The notes under the pieces were generated by a model. It ran no database searches. It saw only the letters and a list, made by a program, of their open reading frames with translations, and was not told where the DNA came from. DNA of 64,000 bases from an uncultured Clostridia bacterium (lineage in GTDB: Bacteria > Bacillota > Clostridia > Christensenellales > Borkfalkiaceae): NCBI GenBank assembly GCA_947625605.1, contig CANQOY010000003.1, positions 32,056 through 96,055 of the forward strand, read 5' to 3'. The translations under genes and the position numbers were made by a program. Below, one piece after another: positions 62,099 to 64,000 of this stretch. The stretch's first letter is position 1, and each line of letters starts with the position of its first letter.

Positions 62099-63814
62099 CT
62101 ATTTTGCACGGCCGAGAAGGCGGTCAACGTCCGCTCTGACCCCGTCGAGCGCGGCCTCGGCCTCCGCTTCGTCCTTCGCCCGGATGGAGAAGTAGATTTT
62201 GAGCTTGGGCTCGGTCCCCGAGGGGCGCACGCACACAAAGCTGCCGCCTGCGAGTTCATAGTAGACGCAGTTGCACTTCGGGATCCCGAGCGGGGTGACC
62301 GCGCCGTCCTTCGCCCGCCTGCGGTCGGCGGAATAGTCGCGCACGGCCTCCACGGCAAACGCACCGAGCTTCTCCAAAGAGACTTCTTTGAGGCCGTCCA
62401 CCACGGCGTTCATCTCCTTCATGGCGTTGAGGCCGGCGTATTGGATGGAGATGTTCCGGTCGAGCACAAAGCCGTACTTTGCGTAGATCTCCTGCAATCT
62501 CCCCCACACCGTCTTGCCGATATAGGTATCGTAGCAGACCATCTCCGCGCAGAGCATGGAAGCGACAACGGCGTCCTTATCGCGGGCATGGGTGCCCCGT
62601 AAGTAGCCGCAGCTCTCCTCAAAGCCAAAGACGAAGGTGTGCGAACCGTCCGCTTCCCACTCCTTGATCTTTTCGCCGATGAACTTGAATCCGACGGGCG
62701 TTTCGAAGAGGGCAACGCCGAAATCCTCGCAGATCGCCCTCGCCATCCCCGTCGTCACAAAGGACTTTACGACGGCGGCGTCCGCGGGAAGCGCGTTCTC
62801 CTCTTTCAGGCGGGTGAGAATGTAATCGAGGAGAAGGATGCCCACCTGATTGCCCGAGAGCGCGTGGAAGCGGCCCTCCCCGTCCTTCACGGCGACGCCG
62901 AGACGGTCGGAGTCGGGGTCGGTGCCGAACACGACGTCCGCATGGATCTTGTTCGCAAGCGCGATGCCCATCGAGAGCGTCTCCTCGAACTCGGGGTTGG
63001 GGACGGCCACCGTGGAGAACGCGGGATCCTCCGACGTCTGCTCCTCGACGACGGTGACATGGATGCCGAGGCGCTTCAAAATCGCCGTCACGGGGACGTA
63101 ACCCGAACCATGTACGGGGGTATAGACGAGTTTGAGGTCCTTTCCGCACGCCTCCACGGCCTCCCGCGAAAGGGTGAGCTTGGAGAGCGCATCCAGATAC
63201 GTCTCGTCCACTTCGGGCGGAACGGGGCGGATGAGCGGGCTCTCCTCCTCCCCCGTAACGGAGAGCGGATCGGAGATCTTTTCGATAAAGCCGACGACGA
63301 TCGCCGTGGCCTCGGGGGACATCTGCGCGCCGTCCTCGCCGTATACCTTATAGCCGTTGTATTCCTTGGGATTGTGCGAAGCGGTGATCATGATCCCCGC
63401 CACGGTATGGAGATAGCGCACCGCATAGGAGAGCATGGGAACGGGATGCACCCGATCGAACAGCCAGACCCTGATGCCGTGCCTGGCAAGCACGCCCGCC
63501 GCCGCGCGCGCAAACACGCGAGAATTTTTGCGGGTATCGTAAGAGATGACGACGCCGCGCTCCTTTGCCCCGTCGCTCAGGGTCTCGATGTAGAGGGCAA
63601 GCCCCTCCGTCGCCCGCATGACGGTGTACACGTTCATCATGTTGACGCCGTAGCCGATGAGCCCGCGCATGCCTGCCGTGCCGAACTCCAACTCCCCGCC
63701 GAAGCGGTACTCGATCTCCTTTTCGTCTCCCGCAATGGCGGCAAGTTCGCGCCGTCCCTCCTCCGAGAGGCGCGGATCTGCCACCCATGTCCGATACAGC
63801 GCTTTGAAATCCAT
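62099..63814 (-). CDS. Phosphoglucomutase/phosphomannomutase family enzyme
   Basis: A 571-residue alpha-D-phosphohexomutase of the PgcA type, converting glucose-1-P and glucose-6-P for cell-wall and sugar-nucleotide synthesis. The phosphoserine loop is AGIMITASHNPKEYNGYKVY, the metal loop is GTDPDSDRLGV, the sugar-binding loop FGFEESCGYLRG, and the phosphate-binding end VRPSGTEPKLKIY. All motifs are intact. It has AAGGGGAG before the ATG. The partial gene upstream on the same strand lies only 12 bases away. Confidence 0.95.
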   Translation of the reverse strand: MDFKALYRTWVADPRLSEEGRRELAAIAGDEKEIEYRFGGELEFGTAGMRGLIGYGVNMMNVYTVMRATEGLALYIETLSDGAKERGVVISYDTRKNSRVFARAAAGVLARHGIRVWLFDRVHPVPMLSYAVRYLHTVAGIMITASHNPKEYNGYKVYGEDGAQMSPEATAIVVGFIEKISDPLSVTGEEESPLIRPVPPEVDETYLDALSKLTLSREAVEACGKDLKLVYTPVHGSGYVPVTAILKRLGIHVTVVEEQTSEDPAFSTVAVPNPEFEETLSMGIALANKIHADVVFGTDPDSDRLGVAVKDGEGRFHALSGNQVGILLLDYILTRLKEENALPADAAVVKSFVTTGMARAICEDFGVALFETPVGFKFIGEKIKEWEADGSHTFVFGFEESCGYLRGTHARDKDAVVASMLCAEMVCYDTYIGKTVWGRLQEIYAKYGFVLDRNISIQYAGLNAMKEMNAVVDGLKEVSLEKLGAFAVEAVRDYSADRRRAKDGAVTPLGIPKCNCVYYELAGGSFVCVRPSGTEPKLKIYFSIRAKDEAEAEAALDGVRADVDRLLGRAK

Positions 63815-63826
63815 AGTTCTCCCCTT

Positions 63827-64000
63827 TTATTCGAATTTTGCGGGCTGTTCCCCCGCGATGTTTCCGTCCGGAATAAAATACTTCTTCTCCCCGTCCTCAT
63901 AGTAGTGGACGAACTGCATGACGATCAAAAACAGATAGCTCATGGGCAGGGTGAGAAAAAGGGCGCTGCCCAAGGTCGCAAAGGCGCAGACGACGTTGAC
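63827..64000 (-). CDS. Membrane protein, C-terminal part only (runs off right edge)
   Basis: An open frame of 57 codons ends in TAA at 63827-63829. It shows one hydrophobic segment (ATLGSALFLTLPMSYLFLIVMQF) and a charged tail YYEDGEKKYFIPDGNIAGE. No family recognised from this fragment. It lies 12 bases upstream of the phosphohexomutase gene in the same direction, so the two are probably co-transcribed. Confidence 0.65.
   Translation of the reverse strand, partial: VNVVCAFATLGSALFLTLPMSYLFLIVMQFVHYYEDGEKKYFIPDGNIAGEQPAKFE

Overview
The window looks like a chromosomal segment of a spore-forming Bacillota bacterium, probably an uncultured Clostridia lineage. It is roughly 58-60% G+C. Firmicutes-type gene order is kept around gmk-rpoZ-priA-def-fmt-rsmB-rlmN-rpe and rpmB/asp23-fakA-recG. 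Sporulation genes are scattered through it (spoVAC, yunB, a 21-codon spoVM, a collagen-like exosporium-type protein). Promoters are ordinary sigma-A type (TTGACA-17-TATAAT).

Layout. 1-2.9 kb: a partial gene, an iron alcohol dehydrogenase, a MutT hydrolase, a DUF1858 redox peptide and spoVAC. 3.0-11.7 kb: a tightly overlapping minus-strand operon of virion-head genes in phage P22 order (terminase, small linker gene, portal, scaffold, coat, adaptor, beta-propeller tail factor, last plug-like gene). It is preceded by a sigma-like regulator with a possible LexA box. A plus-strand secreted SH3-like gene sits inside it like a phage moron. No integrase, replication, lysis, tailspike or ejection genes are seen. 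11.8-19.5 kb: a large membrane-anchored propeller/SH3 protein, murG, yunB, yigZ, tyrS and a WYL regulator. 19.5-21.2 kb: an intergenic repeat patch and an AT-richer island (XRE regulator plus unknown protein) bounded by two near-identical terminators. 21.3-26.5 kb: P-type ATPase, CPA2-type antiporter and MgtC protein. 26.6-28.8 kb: collagen-like spore-surface protein with a glycosyltransferase. 28.8-33.4 kb: guaA, envelope proteins and an XRE regulator facing a tiny operator-controlled transcript. 33.5-40.4 kb: hemW, an alkyltransferase bounded by inverted repeats, lepA, a membrane glycerophosphodiesterase and an anion permease. 40.5-42.6 kb: tmRNA, three zinc-ribbon membrane protein genes (the third frameshifted) and another XRE regulator. 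42.9-58.9 kb: recG, fakA, asp23, rpmB, dipeptidase, spoVM, rpe, rlmN, rsmB, fmt, def, priA, rpoZ, gmk, yicC, ligA. 58.9-64 kb: pcrA, rpsU, phosphoglucomutase and a partial membrane gene.

Three observations stand out beyond gene calling. (1) A short motif, approximately CTCGGRCATGG(G)TRCC, recurs about 40 times on both strands, inside genes and in non-coding DNA, with no known function. (2) At least nine genes have a -10 box ending only 6-8 nt before the start codon and no Shine-Dalgarno sequence, the signature of leaderless mRNAs. (3) The P22-ordered head module is either a decayed prophage or a domesticated particle-forming system. All calls come from reading the sequence; no database search was run.
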